Positions 56,331 through 64,000 of a stretch of DNA of 64,000 nucleotides are shown here, piece after piece. Position numbers and translations under genes: made by a program. Position 1 is the first letter of the stretch. Every line of letters begins with the position of its first letter. Source of the stretch: Dysosmobacter sp. Marseille-Q4140 (GTDB taxonomy: Bacteria; Bacillota; Clostridia; Oscillospirales; Oscillospiraceae). Where the stretch lies: the NCBI GenBank assembly GCA_018228705.1, contig CP073694.1, positions 1,984,001 to 2,048,000 on the forward strand. The letters are read 5' to 3'. The notes under the pieces were generated by a model that saw nothing but the letters and a program-made list of their open reading frames with translations, had not been told where the DNA came from and did no database searches.

Positions 56331-56747
56331 AAGTAGCAAAGCCCCTCTAAAAAAAGCGGAAGGGGGCCAGCGAAAAAGAGGAAAAGGCCTAGGAAAAAAG
56401 AAAAGGTCTGGGGAAAAAGAGGTAAGGGGCTAGGGAAAACCTAAGGTTTTCCCGGTTGATTTGCCGCAGGCAAATCAACCATTTCCAATCATTTTCGGCA
56501 GGACACCCTCCAGAGGGGCCTCTCTTGCCCCTGCGGGGCAATTCACCTTCTGTGTTTGCCGAAAATTCCCCGACCTGTGCGCCCTTGGGGCGCACACACC
56601 AGTGAGCGGCACCGGGGCCTCCGCCAAAGTCGCAAAGCGGCTTTGGCGGGGAGAGGAAGAACAAGCGGAGCGGGGTGAGGCCTCGCTTCCAGCGGGGCCG
56701 AAGAAAGCGCAGCTTGTTCTGACGAGGTGGTAGGGGAGTTCGAGGAG
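56331..56747. repeat. Array of nested palindromes between dtd and relA
   Basis: About 410 bp without a believable gene. In order it holds GGGAAAACC/GGTTTTCCC (56433-56453), GGTTGATTTGCC/GGCAAATCAACC (56454-56480), ATTTTCGGCA paired with TGCCGAAAAT across 56491-56567, GTGCGCCC/GGGCGCAC (56577-56595), CCGCCAAAG/CTTTGGCGG (56621-56649) and AGAACAAGC/GCTTGTTCT (56658-56720). Overlapping frames on the minus strand are low-complexity and match the translated element A region, which marks them as repeat-derived. Confidence 0.7.
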
Positions 56748-56844
56748 AAAGCGGCGAAGCGCCGCCTGCGGCGGATGCAGCAAGCCGCTTTCGAGGCAGC
56801 GGCGCGATTGGCGGCCCCAGCGGGGCCGGGAATCGCAATGCCGC
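56748..56844. repeat. Structured interspersed element, copy B
   Basis: Copy B of the element at 14573. Stem one pairs 56748-56755 with 56784-56791 around GCCGCC/GGCGG; stem two pairs 56799-56809 with 56831-56844 around GGCCCC/GGGGCC. Relative to copy A, the AAACAGGC/GCCTGTTT arm becomes AAAGCGGC/GCCGCTTT and ACGATT/AATCGT becomes GCGATT/AATCGC, so pairing is kept. It ends 34 bp before the relA stop on the 3' side. Confidence 0.75.
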
Positions 56845-56877
56845 AACGGTGCCAGCCTGCTCCCCCTCGAGGGGGGG

Positions 56878-59085
56878 TCATCCCGCGGGCCGGTTCACCT
56901 TCAACACGCCGGAGATCTGGTTGAGCTTGTTCATGACCGTCAGCAGCTGGGAGTTGTCCCGAATCTTGATCTCCAGGTGGATCATGGCGAAGTTGTCCTC
57001 GGTGCTGCGGGAGTTGAGCGCCGTGACGCTGGTGTTGGTGGTGGACAGGGCTGCGGAGATGTCCAGCAGCAGGTTCCGCCGGTCCTTGCAGATGACCTCC
57101 AGAGAGGTGGGATAGCTGTCCAGGGTGTCGGCACCCCAGGAGACCTTGATCCACCGGCCCTCCTGGCCGGGGGCGGAGCGCCGCTCCGGCGAGGCGTTGG
57201 GGCAGTCGCACCGGTGGACGGACACGCCGTAGCCCCGGGTGATGAAGCCGATGATCTCGTCGCCGGGGACCGGGGTGCAGCACTTGGAGAACTTGACCAG
57301 GCAGTTGTCCAGGCCCTCCACCACGATGCCCTGCTCGCTCTTGACCCGCTTGGGCACCGCGGGCCGGGTCTGGTCGGGCTTGCCCTCCAGGGCCACGGTG
57401 GCCTGCTTTTCCACCTGGTGCTGCTTGGCGATCCGCTGCAGCTCCCCGTGCATCCGGCTCACGGCCTTCTGAGCGGTAAAGCCGCCGTAGCCGATGGCGG
57501 CGTACATATCGTCCAGGGAGCCATAGGCCACCTTTTTCAAAAGGCCCGGCAGGTTCTCCGGATCCAGCACATCCTTCATGGGGATGCCGCAGTGCTTGAG
57601 CTCGGCCTCGAAGGCGGAGCGGCCGTTGGCGATGTTCTCCTCCTTCTTCTCCTTCTTGAACCACTGGCGGATCTTGCTGCGGGCCTCGCTGGACTTGGCG
57701 ATCTTCATCCAGTCCCGGCTGGGGCCCTTGGCGGACTTGGAGGTCATGATCTCCACGATGTCGCCGTTTTTGAGCACATGGTCAAAGGTGACGATGCGGC
57801 CGTTGACCTTGGCGCCCACCATGTGGTTGCCCACGGCGGAGTGGATGGCGTAGGCGAAGTCGATGGGGGTGGCGCCGGCGGGCAGGTTCTGCACGTCGCC
57901 GTTGGGGGTGAACACGAACACCTCGTCGGCAAACATATCCACCTTCAGAGAGTGGATATAGTCCTCGGCGTCCGCGCCCTCCTGGTTTTCCAGCAGGCGG
58001 CGGACCCACTCGTAGCGGCCCTCGGTGCCGGCGCCCTGGCCCCCCTGCTTGTATTTCCAGTGGGCGGCCACGCCGTACTCGGCGATCTCGTGCATCTCCC
58101 GGGTGCGGATCTGCACCTCGAAGGGGATGCCGTCGGTGCCCATGACGGTGGTGTGCAGGGACTGGTAGCCGTTGGGCTTGGGGGTGCCGATATAGTCCTT
58201 AAACCGGCCCAGGATGGGCTTGTAGATGTCGTGGATCACGCCCAGGACGTTGTAGCAGTCGCCCACGTTCTCCACGATCACCCGGAAGGCGAACAGGTCG
58301 AAGATCTCGTCCAGGGACTTGTTCTGGTTGAACATCTTGCGGTAGATGGAATAGGGGTGCTTCATGCGGCCGTAGACGATGTGTCCGATGCCCAGCTCCG
58401 TCAGCCGGTCGTCGATCTGGATCTGGGTGCGCTGCATGAAGGCCTCGTATTCCTGGTGCTTCGCATCCAGCTTGGAGACGATCTCCTGGTAGCCGATGGG
58501 GTCCAGGTATTTCAGCGACAGGTCCTCCAGCTCCCACTTGATCCGCTGCATGCCCAGCCGGTGGGAGATGGGGGCGTAGATCTCCATGGTCTCCAGGGAC
58601 TTCTGCTTCTGCTTGGCGGGAGACTGATACTCCATGGTCCGCATGTTGTGGAGCCGGTCGGAGATCTTGATGAGGATCACCCGGATGTCCTTGCTCATGG
58701 CGATGAGCATTTTCCGCAGGTTCTCCATCTGCTCGTCTTCCTTGGTGGCGTACTGGATCCGGGTCAGTTTGCTGACGCCTTCCACCAGGTCGGCGATGGT
58801 GGGGGAAAAGAGCTTGCTGATCTGCTCGTGGGTGGCGGCGGTGTCCTCGATGACATCGTGGAGCAGGGCGGCCATAATGGACTCGGAGTCCAGCTTCAGC
58901 TCCTCCGCCACGATCTGGGCCACCGCCAGGGGGTGGATGATATAGGGCTCGCCGCTCTTGCGCTTCTGGCCCTCGTGGGCCTTTTCCGCAAATTCAAAGG
59001 CGGCGCGGATCTGGTCAAAGTCGGCGGCGGGATTGTAGCCCCGCACGGTCTTTTCCAGGTTTTCGTACTGTTCCTGAATGGTCAT
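56878..59085 (-). CDS. relA: Bifunctional (p)ppGpp synthetase/hydrolase
   Basis: A 735-residue Rel/SpoT protein controlling the stringent response. The HD hydrolase (about 25-180) has YIIHPLAVAQIVAEE and AALLHDVIEDT with the metal His-Asp pair; the synthetase (about 220-350) has RFKDYIGTPKPNGYQSLHT and an EVQIRT strand; a TGS domain (about 390-450) includes VFVFTPNGDVQNLP; the end is an ACT domain (about 655-735). It overlaps the recJ stop by one base (TGATG). The 3' side is occupied by the repeat array. Confidence 0.97.
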   Translation of the reverse strand: MTIQEQYENLEKTVRGYNPAADFDQIRAAFEFAEKAHEGQKRKSGEPYIIHPLAVAQIVAEELKLDSESIMAALLHDVIEDTAATHEQISKLFSPTIADLVEGVSKLTRIQYATKEDEQMENLRKMLIAMSKDIRVILIKISDRLHNMRTMEYQSPAKQKQKSLETMEIYAPISHRLGMQRIKWELEDLSLKYLDPIGYQEIVSKLDAKHQEYEAFMQRTQIQIDDRLTELGIGHIVYGRMKHPYSIYRKMFNQNKSLDEIFDLFAFRVIVENVGDCYNVLGVIHDIYKPILGRFKDYIGTPKPNGYQSLHTTVMGTDGIPFEVQIRTREMHEIAEYGVAAHWKYKQGGQGAGTEGRYEWVRRLLENQEGADAEDYIHSLKVDMFADEVFVFTPNGDVQNLPAGATPIDFAYAIHSAVGNHMVGAKVNGRIVTFDHVLKNGDIVEIMTSKSAKGPSRDWMKIAKSSEARSKIRQWFKKEKKEENIANGRSAFEAELKHCGIPMKDVLDPENLPGLLKKVAYGSLDDMYAAIGYGGFTAQKAVSRMHGELQRIAKQHQVEKQATVALEGKPDQTRPAVPKRVKSEQGIVVEGLDNCLVKFSKCCTPVPGDEIIGFITRGYGVSVHRCDCPNASPERRSAPGQEGRWIKVSWGADTLDSYPTSLEVICKDRRNLLLDISAALSTTNTSVTALNSRSTEDNFAMIHLEIKIRDNSQLLTVMNKLNQISGVLKVNRPAG

Positions 59086-61178
59086 CAGCGGTCACCTCTC
59101 GATTCCCCGGCAGCTGGCCGCAGCCGGGAGAGATAGGGGCAGGCGAACAGGTCCACCTTCCCCTGGGTGGGGATCAGACAAAGCTGTATCCGGTCCCCCT
59201 CCCGGTTCAGGGAGATCAGCCCCCGCTCGTGGAACACGGCCAGGGCCAGGGCGGAGCGGAGAAAGCTCTCACAGCCGCCGGAGAGCACCGACAGCCGCCG
59301 CAGGAAGGGCAGGGTGTTCTCCTCCGCCTTTCCGTGGCGCAGCTGCCGCTCCAGAGCGGTCCAGCAGGCGGCGAACTGGCCCCGGGAGGCCCGGAGCCGG
59401 GCCATCTCCTGGGCGGAGAGGCCCCTGCCCGCCACCAGGCGATCGATCAGCTCCAGATCCGCCGCCTCGTGGCGGCTGGGGGTCAGGGAGGGGCGCAGGT
59501 CGATCAGCTGCAATTGCAGCGTGGTGGCGCCCCGGAAGGTATTGGCCTGGAGGTAGAAGGCGGCGTCCACCCGCATCCCGGCGATGACGCCGCACTCCTG
59601 CTCCGTCATGGAGAAGAAGATGGCGTCGAACCGGGCGGAGCCCTTGGACAGGCGCAGCTTCAGATGCTTGCCCTGGCCCACGCTCTGGATGGCGTCCACC
59701 GTGGCGCCCAGCAGGGCGAACACGGGGCGGGGGTTGCCGGCGCCGTAGGGCTCCAGCTGGTCCAGCTGCTCCACCTCCGGCAGCGTCACGGCGCCGGGGA
59801 CGGTGATGGCGGCGTCCACGTCCAGGGCGGCCACCGGCCGCTCCCCGCCGGAGACGGAGCGGACATAGCGGTTCATACGGGTACGGAAGGCGTCGATGTT
59901 GCCCTCCTGGATGGTGAAGCCCGCGGCCAGCTCGTGGCCGCCGAAGCCCTCCAGCAGATCGGAGCAGGCCTCCAGGGCGGCAAAGAGGTTAAACCCGCCG
60001 TAGGAGCGGCAGGAGCCCTTGCCGGTGCCGTCCCGCAGGTGGATCATGAAGCTGGGGCAGGCGTATTTCTCGCTGAGGCGGGAGGCCACGATCCCCACCA
60101 CCCCCTGGTGCCAGCGCTCGCTGGAGAGCACCAGGGCGCTGCGCTCGTCGCCGGGCAGGCGGGCGATCTTCTCCACGGCGTCGGCGCAGATGGCCTGTTC
60201 CACCATCTGCCGCTCCCGGTTGAGCTGACACAGCTGCCGGGCCAGGGCCTCCGCCCGGGCGGGGTCGTCGGTCTCCAGCAGGTCGGCGGCCAGATCCGCC
60301 GCGCCCATGCGGCCGGCGGCGTTGATCCGGGGCGAGAGCACGAAGCCGATCTGGATGGAGGAGATGGGCTTGCCGGCCAGGCCCGCCTCCCGCAGCAGGG
60401 CGTGAATGCCCACAAAGTCCGTGTGGGGCAGGGCCTCCAGCCCGCAGGAGACGATGGTCCGGTTCTCCCCCTCCATGCGCATCACGTCGGCGATGGTGCC
60501 GATGGCGGCCAGGGTGCAGTACCGGGCGAAGAGAGCCTCCTCCCGGCTGCGCCCCCCCAGGGCCAGCACCAGCTTCAGCGCCACGCCCACGCCGGCCAGA
60601 TGCTTGAATGGATAGGGGCAGTCCGGCCGGTGGGGGTCCACCACCGCGGCGGCGGCGGGCAGCTCGGACTTGCACTCGTGGTGGTCCGTCACCACCACGT
60701 CCATGCCCAACGAGGCGGCGAAGGCCACCTCCTCGTTGCCGGTGATGCCGCAGTCCACGGTGATCATCAGCGTGGCCCCCTGGTTGCGCAGGGACTGGAT
60801 GGCGTCGCGGCTGAGGCCGTAGCCGTCCTCCACCCGGCGGGGGATATAGCGCAGGCACCGGGCGCCGCAGCGGCGCAGGTAGTCCATCAGCAGCACTGTG
60901 GAGGTAATGCCGTCCACGTCGTAGTCGCCGAACACGGCGATGGTCTCCCCCTGGTTCAGCGCCCGCTGGATCCGGTCCACGGCCTTGTCCATGTCCCGCA
61001 TCAGCATGGGGGACAGGGACAGGCTCCGCTCCCGCTCCAGGGCCTCGGCGGCGTCCTCCGCCGTCACCACGCCCCGGGCTGCCAGCACGGTGGAGAGCAG
61101 ATAGGGGTATCCGGCGGCGCGCAGCCGCTCCACATCCCGCTCCGCCGGGGCGCCGATGTTCCACTTTTTGAATTTCAT
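59085..61178 (-). CDS. recJ: Single-stranded-DNA-specific exonuclease RecJ
   Basis: A 697-residue 5'-3' exonuclease for repair. The DHH phosphoesterase core has FGDYDVDGITST (about 78-89), VDCGITGNEEV, VVTDHHECKSELP and IGTIADVMRM; the DHHA1 part carries GGHELAAGFTI; an OB-fold follows. An extra C-terminal region of about 130 residues (from about 570) is present, as in Clostridial RecJ. The ATG at 61178 has AGGAGG 6 nt upstream; the upstream open frame is noise. Confidence 0.95.
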   Translation of the reverse strand: MKFKKWNIGAPAERDVERLRAAGYPYLLSTVLAARGVVTAEDAAEALERERSLSLSPMLMRDMDKAVDRIQRALNQGETIAVFGDYDVDGITSTVLLMDYLRRCGARCLRYIPRRVEDGYGLSRDAIQSLRNQGATLMITVDCGITGNEEVAFAASLGMDVVVTDHHECKSELPAAAAVVDPHRPDCPYPFKHLAGVGVALKLVLALGGRSREEALFARYCTLAAIGTIADVMRMEGENRTIVSCGLEALPHTDFVGIHALLREAGLAGKPISSIQIGFVLSPRINAAGRMGAADLAADLLETDDPARAEALARQLCQLNRERQMVEQAICADAVEKIARLPGDERSALVLSSERWHQGVVGIVASRLSEKYACPSFMIHLRDGTGKGSCRSYGGFNLFAALEACSDLLEGFGGHELAAGFTIQEGNIDAFRTRMNRYVRSVSGGERPVAALDVDAAITVPGAVTLPEVEQLDQLEPYGAGNPRPVFALLGATVDAIQSVGQGKHLKLRLSKGSARFDAIFFSMTEQECGVIAGMRVDAAFYLQANTFRGATTLQLQLIDLRPSLTPSRHEAADLELIDRLVAGRGLSAQEMARLRASRGQFAACWTALERQLRHGKAEENTLPFLRRLSVLSGGCESFLRSALALAVFHERGLISLNREGDRIQLCLIPTQGKVDLFACPYLSRLRPAAGESRGDR

Positions 61179-61208
61179 GGGCGCCCTCCTCCCTTCTGCG
61201 GCCGGACA

Positions 61209-61271
61209 GCCATAATAAGCCATAATAACTAAACTATTATAGCAGGGCCGGGGGAAAAGGTAAAGAAAAAT
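61209..61271 (-). promoter_or_regulatory. recJ-relA promoter and leader direct repeat
   Basis: On the minus strand TATAAT (61242-61237) with a TTTACC -35 (61265-61260) at 17 bp. Downstream, in the leader, GCCATAATAA occurs twice in tandem on the plus strand (61209-61218 and 61219-61228). Confidence 0.6.
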
Positions 61272-61324
61272 TCTCCTTCTTTCAGGGCGGAGCGGCCTTT
61301 GCGGCGGGATTCGACGGGGATAAT

Positions 61325-61353
61325 TTGACGCGAAAGGGGAATTCTGGTACAAT
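61325..61353 (+). promoter_or_regulatory. Promoter of the SLH-domain protein gene
   Basis: TTGACG (61325-61330) and TACAAT (61348-61353), 17-bp spacer, with a ~110-nt leader before the gene. Confidence 0.8.
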
Positions 61354-61469
61354 AGCCGCTGTGTATCGGCCTCTGCGGCGCCGTCTATGACGGATTTTAC
61401 CCCAAACGGGCCGAAAACACCCCTGAAAAAAGACATGAAACGGACGATAAAGGAGCAAGTGAAACAGAT

Positions 61470-62996
61470 ATGAAACGACAGTTGAAACGCCTGTGTTCCT
61501 GTGCCCTGCTGTGCGCCCTGCTGCTGACGGTGCTGCCCGCCCCCGCGGCGGCCGCCTCCACCGGCTTTTCCGATGTGCCCGCCTCCCACTGGGCGGCGGA
61601 GGAGATTCGCCGGGCGGTGGATCTGGGGCTGTTCCAGGGGGAGAGCTCCGGCCGCTTCGGCCTGGGCAAGCCCATGACCCGCGCCGCCTTTGTGGTGGTG
61701 CTGTGCCGCTTCTTCGAGTGGGAGATCGTCAAGCCCCAGACGGGCTCCTACACCGACAACCAGGATCCCTCGGCCTGGTACTACGGCGCCGTGGAGACCG
61801 CCTACGCCCACGGGGCCATCACCGGCCAGACGGACACCTTCCGCCCCAATGACGCCGTCACCCGGGAGGAGATCGCCGTCATGCTGATCCGTGCCCTGGG
61901 GTACAGTTCCCTGGCAGGGCTGTCCCAGGAGCAGGCCATGCCCTTCACGGACGTGCGGACCAACACCGGCTATATTGCCATGGCCTACACCCTGGGCCTG
62001 GTCAGCGGCACTTCCAAGACCGCCTTCTCCCCCGACAAGGCGGCCACCCGGGAGCAGGCGGCGGTGATGCTGATGCGGCTGTATGACAAGTGCCACGCCG
62101 ACGCCCCCATCCGGAGCGGCATCCTGGCTCCCGGCGAGGACGAGGCCGTCCTGACCGGCTGCGCCGCGGCGGCGGTGGCTGCCTACAAGCTGATCTACGC
62201 CGGGGAGATCCGGCTGGTGGAGACCACTCCGGCGGAGGAGGCCGCCGCCCTGCGGGCCCAGGCGGAAGAGGCCGGAGTCCAGCCGCTGCTGTATGTCTCC
62301 GGCACCGCCTCCTCAGTCCGGGGAGACGCAGACACCACCGCCGCGCTGCTGCGCCAGGCGGTGGACGCCGGGGATTACGCAGGGCTGTTCCTGGATGTGA
62401 CGGGCCTGACCGGCACGGACAAAAAGGACTTCTCCGCTCTGGCCCGGGCCCTGGACGAGGCTATGGAGGGCAAGCTGCTGTACCTGACGGCGGAGGCGCC
62501 GGTCCAGGGCGGCAGGGCCAACGGCTATGACTACGCCGTTCTGGGGACCGCGGCGGATACGCTGGTGGTCCGGGTGGCGGCGGGCGAGGACAGCGCCGAC
62601 GGCTTCCCCGTGGCGCCGCCGGAGCCCATGGAGGCGGTCTATTACGCCCTGGCCCAGATCAAGAGCCTGGTGGACCCCGGCAAGCTGAGCCTGATGCTGA
62701 CTACCACCGGCACCTCCTGGCTCCAGAAGCGACTGGAGGGGACGCTGACCGCGGCCCAGATCCAGACTCTGCGCAAGTCCATTTTCACGGAGACGTACTA
62801 TTCCGGCCGGTACGCCTGCTCCTACCTGACGGACGCCTCCGCCTCCGCGGAGCGGGTGGTGTGGTACCTGGACCAGGAGTCCGTGGCCCAGCGGGTCCTG
62901 ATGGCGGCCTTTTTCGGCGTGGGCCAGGTGTGTTTGAGCGATCTGCGCTCCGTGGCCGATTACGAGGGCTACTCCGTTCTGGAGGCCCTGTCCTGA
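61470..62996 (+). CDS. Secreted SLH-domain protein with a TIM-barrel-like C-terminus
   Basis: A 508-residue exported protein. The signal peptide (about 1-29) ends A-A-A-A-S; three S-layer homology repeats follow (about 31-80, 92-140, 155-205: FSDVPASHWAAEEIRRAVDLG, WYYGAVETAYAHGAITG and FTDVRTNTGYIAMAYTLG parts), which bind secondary wall polymers. The C-terminal ~300 residues (LLYVSG, AGLFLDVTGL, KLLYLTAEAP, WYLDQESV) resemble a degenerate glycosidase-18/YaaH-like barrel; catalytic acids are not clearly conserved, so it may only bind. The ATG follows AAAGGAGC. It is its own transcription unit. Confidence 0.88.
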   Translation: MKRQLKRLCSCALLCALLLTVLPAPAAAASTGFSDVPASHWAAEEIRRAVDLGLFQGESSGRFGLGKPMTRAAFVVVLCRFFEWEIVKPQTGSYTDNQDPSAWYYGAVETAYAHGAITGQTDTFRPNDAVTREEIAVMLIRALGYSSLAGLSQEQAMPFTDVRTNTGYIAMAYTLGLVSGTSKTAFSPDKAATREQAAVMLMRLYDKCHADAPIRSGILAPGEDEAVLTGCAAAAVAAYKLIYAGEIRLVETTPAEEAAALRAQAEEAGVQPLLYVSGTASSVRGDADTTAALLRQAVDAGDYAGLFLDVTGLTGTDKKDFSALARALDEAMEGKLLYLTAEAPVQGGRANGYDYAVLGTAADTLVVRVAAGEDSADGFPVAPPEPMEAVYYALAQIKSLVDPGKLSLMLTTTGTSWLQKRLEGTLTAAQIQTLRKSIFTETYYSGRYACSYLTDASASAERVVWYLDQESVAQRVLMAAFFGVGQVCLSDLRSVADYEGYSVLEALS

Positions 62997-63000
62997 GAGA

Positions 63001-63042
63001 AAAAAGAACCGCTCCCGGTATACGGGAGCGGTTCTTTTTTTC
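63001..63042 (+). terminator. Terminator of the SLH protein gene
   Basis: A 17-bp stem (63001-63017 with 63023-63039) ending in a run of T, 4 bp after the stop. Confidence 0.93.
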
Positions 63043-63072
63043 TGAAAAATACCTCCGGTGAGGCGGACGGAT

Positions 63073-63483
63073 TTACAGATACTTCTGCATGCCGTCGGTG
63101 GCGGAGGAGATGTCGGCGCTGATGGTGACGGTGAACTTGATGTTGTTGCGCTCGCCGAACACATCCAGCCAGTGGAGGAAGTCCTCGGTCTCCTTCCCCA
63201 CGTCCTGCCCGATGGTCTTGCACAGATTGTCGATAAACACGTGAGAGATGTCGTAGTTGCCAGCGTACAGGCCGCTGATAAAGCCGCGGAACAGATCGTA
63301 GTTGTTCAGCTTATATTCCTGCGCGTCGATCAGGCGGATGTGGTAGTGGATGTCATAGGTCATATTGCGGTTGGCCTCGATGCAAACCACGTTGCCGGGT
63401 TCATCCTTCGCCGCGTTGTTGATCAGTTCAATGAGCTGCTTGGTCTTGCCGGAGCCCTTCACGCCCATAATCAATCTGACCAT
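63073..63483 (-). CDS. Small P-loop protein of unknown function
   Basis: A 136-residue protein with Walker A GVKGSGKTKQLIELIN (about 7-22) and a Walker B-like strand HVFIDNL near 82. VVCIEANRN and FTVTISAD look like the other strands of a small RecA/thymidine-kinase-like nucleotide-binding fold. Its codons are clearly less GC-rich than those of neighbouring genes. I do not know its function. The start follows AGGAGTG and its promoter is nearby; it is monocistronic. Confidence 0.72.
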   Translation of the reverse strand: MVRLIMGVKGSGKTKQLIELINNAAKDEPGNVVCIEANRNMTYDIHYHIRLIDAQEYKLNNYDLFRGFISGLYAGNYDISHVFIDNLCKTIGQDVGKETEDFLHWLDVFGERNNIKFTVTISADISSATDGMQKYL

Positions 63484-63540
63484 ATCAAATCACTCCTGTC
63501 AATTAGAATTGCCGGGGAAAAACGGTTGGCTGTTATGTTC

Positions 63541-63569
63541 AGCATAGCATAAGATCCGGTAAAATACAA
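63541..63569 (-). promoter_or_regulatory. Promoter of the small P-loop gene
   Basis: On the minus strand TTGTAT (63569-63564) and TATGCT (63546-63541) are 17 bp apart, 58 bp before the start, in an AT-rich gap. Confidence 0.7.
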
Positions 63570-63649
63570 TGGAAAAACTGAAAGAAAAACTTTGTTCAGA
63601 TTATCCATTGACGGTATTTCTGGAAATTCCTGCCGAAGATTCCGCTTCG

Positions 63650-63680
63650 CGGAAAAAGCGGCGCCCTTGGGCGCCGCTTG
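63650..63680 (-). terminator. Terminator of the carboxypeptidase gene
   Basis: On the minus strand AAGCGGCGCCC/GGGCGCCGCTT (63669-63679 with 63656-63666) with a 2-nt loop, then TTTCC, 27 bp past the stop. Confidence 0.85.
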
Positions 63681-63706
63681 TCTTTACCGGGATCCGCCGC
63701 ATTGGC

Positions 63707-64000
63707 TCAGGCGCTCAGCAGCGCCATGCGCAGCATCCGCAGCAGCATCTGGCCGAAGGTGATCCGCGGGACCGCCTCCCCGGCCACCAGGGGCAGCTGG
63801 GCGATGGTCTCCTCCCCGCAGGTAACGGTCATGGTGCCCAGGGGATCGCCCTCGGCCACCGGGGCCTCCACCGACTCCGCCAGCTCTACGGTCTGGGTCA
63901 GGCTGCCCGCCTGGGCCTTTTCCACCAGCAGCCGGTCCCCTGCTCCCAGCACCGGCTGGACGGTGGCCTGGGTCCCCAGGGACACCGGCACCGGCGCCAG
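63707..64000 (-). CDS. D-alanyl-D-alanine carboxypeptidase, C-terminal part (partial)
   Basis: The last 97 codons of a gene entering from beyond the right edge. The sequence has the beta-rich PBP5 C-terminal domain (VEKAQAGSLTQTVELAE, GDPLGTMTVTCGEETIAQLPL) and ends in a short amphipathic/hydrophobic helix (FGQMLLRMLRMALLSA) that tethers low-molecular-weight carboxypeptidases such as DacA/DacF to the membrane. The catalytic domain is outside the window, so the exact paralogue (vegetative or sporulation) cannot be told. Confidence 0.82.
   Translation of the reverse strand: MAPVPVSLGTQATVQPVLGAGDRLLVEKAQAGSLTQTVELAESVEAPVAEGDPLGTMTVTCGEETIAQLPLVAGEAVPRITFGQMLLRMLRMALLSA

Noticed and set aside
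56389..57664. Overlapping minus-strand frames downstream of and into relA
   Set aside because: They read through the palindrome array and element B, or through relA in the wrong frame; the same translation pattern recurs near metG, marking repeat DNA rather than a protein family.
56977..59136. A 719-codon plus-strand frame over relA
   Set aside because: Antisense shadow of relA rich in Val, Gly, Leu and His, without a start signal; the same applies to long frames opposite metG and recJ.
1..64000. CRISPR arrays, insertion sequences, prophage or integrase genes
   Set aside because: I saw no regularly spaced repeats, no transposase or phage-type proteins, and no tRNA-flanking integrase; the single tRNA has no attachment-site duplication beside it that I could see.

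Overview
The window reads as chromosomal DNA of a GC-rich, endospore-forming, anaerobic Firmicute, most like the Oscillospiraceae (Flavonifractor / Oscillibacter / Lawsonibacter type). Reasons: spore genes (gpr germination protease, spoIIP, yabP, yabQ, a SpoVB-like flippase), the Bacillus/Clostridium gene order yabM-mazG-yabO-yabP-yabQ-divIC-yabR, the Firmicute class II galT, TPP riboswitch-controlled thiamin salvage, strong AGGAGG ribosome binding sites and class-typical TTG starts. Genus placement is inference; no rRNA is present. I see no prophage, insertion sequence or CRISPR array.

Layout. 1-11.5 kb: a YesN/YesM-type two-component system with two sugar-binding proteins, a divergent AraC regulator and a full Leloir operon (galK-galT-galE-galM), i.e. 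galactose sensing and catabolism. 11.5-18 kb: an ECF sigma/anti-sigma pair, a HAD phosphatase, a 2'-5' RNA ligase family enzyme, metG and a MATE exporter. 18-27 kb: exonuclease III, a LarA-type lactate racemase, gpr, rpsT, a tatD / broken lipoprotein / TatD-linked radical SAM cluster, a membrane-anchored MutS-like ATPase, and the rpsF-ssb-rpsR operon. 27-35 kb: spoIIP, then a compact thiamin salvage locus of two divergent operons (thiW-thiM and thiE-thiD-thiT-tenA-cytX), each behind its own TPP riboswitch. 35-44 kb: a small membrane protein, lactate permease, an L-2-hydroxyacid dehydrogenase, endonuclease IV, a secreted nuclease, tRNA-Val, a self-contained 25-codon gene, mnmA, a kinase-like protein lacking its phospho-accepting histidine, and gap. 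44-52 kb: a PIN-like protein, hpf, a candidate small RNA, and the yab/divIC cluster with hup inserted. 52-61 kb: a minus-strand housekeeping run (pnp, zinc-ribbon protein, uridine-kinase-like, hemZ, MBL hydrolase, dtd, relA, recJ). 61-64 kb: an SLH-domain secreted protein, a small P-loop protein and the 3' end of a D,D-carboxypeptidase gene.

Lactate use is spread over three places (racemase at 19 kb, permease at 35 kb, dehydrogenase at 37 kb), which suggests lactate or related hydroxy acids matter to this organism.

The most unusual signals are in non-coding DNA. Two ~98-bp elements, at 14573-14671 and 56748-56844, share sequence and show compensatory base-pair changes; both lie 34-35 bp past the stop codon of a minus-strand housekeeping gene (metG, relA), and the first sits inside a 30-bp direct duplication of the metG 3' end. 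Other candidates are the 25-codon peptide gene at 40703, a possible small RNA between hpf and the S1 gene, an in-frame TGA inside a lipoprotein gene, and a yabQ frame that runs 245 bp into divIC. No large undescribed multi-gene system is evident; most coding content belongs to known families.
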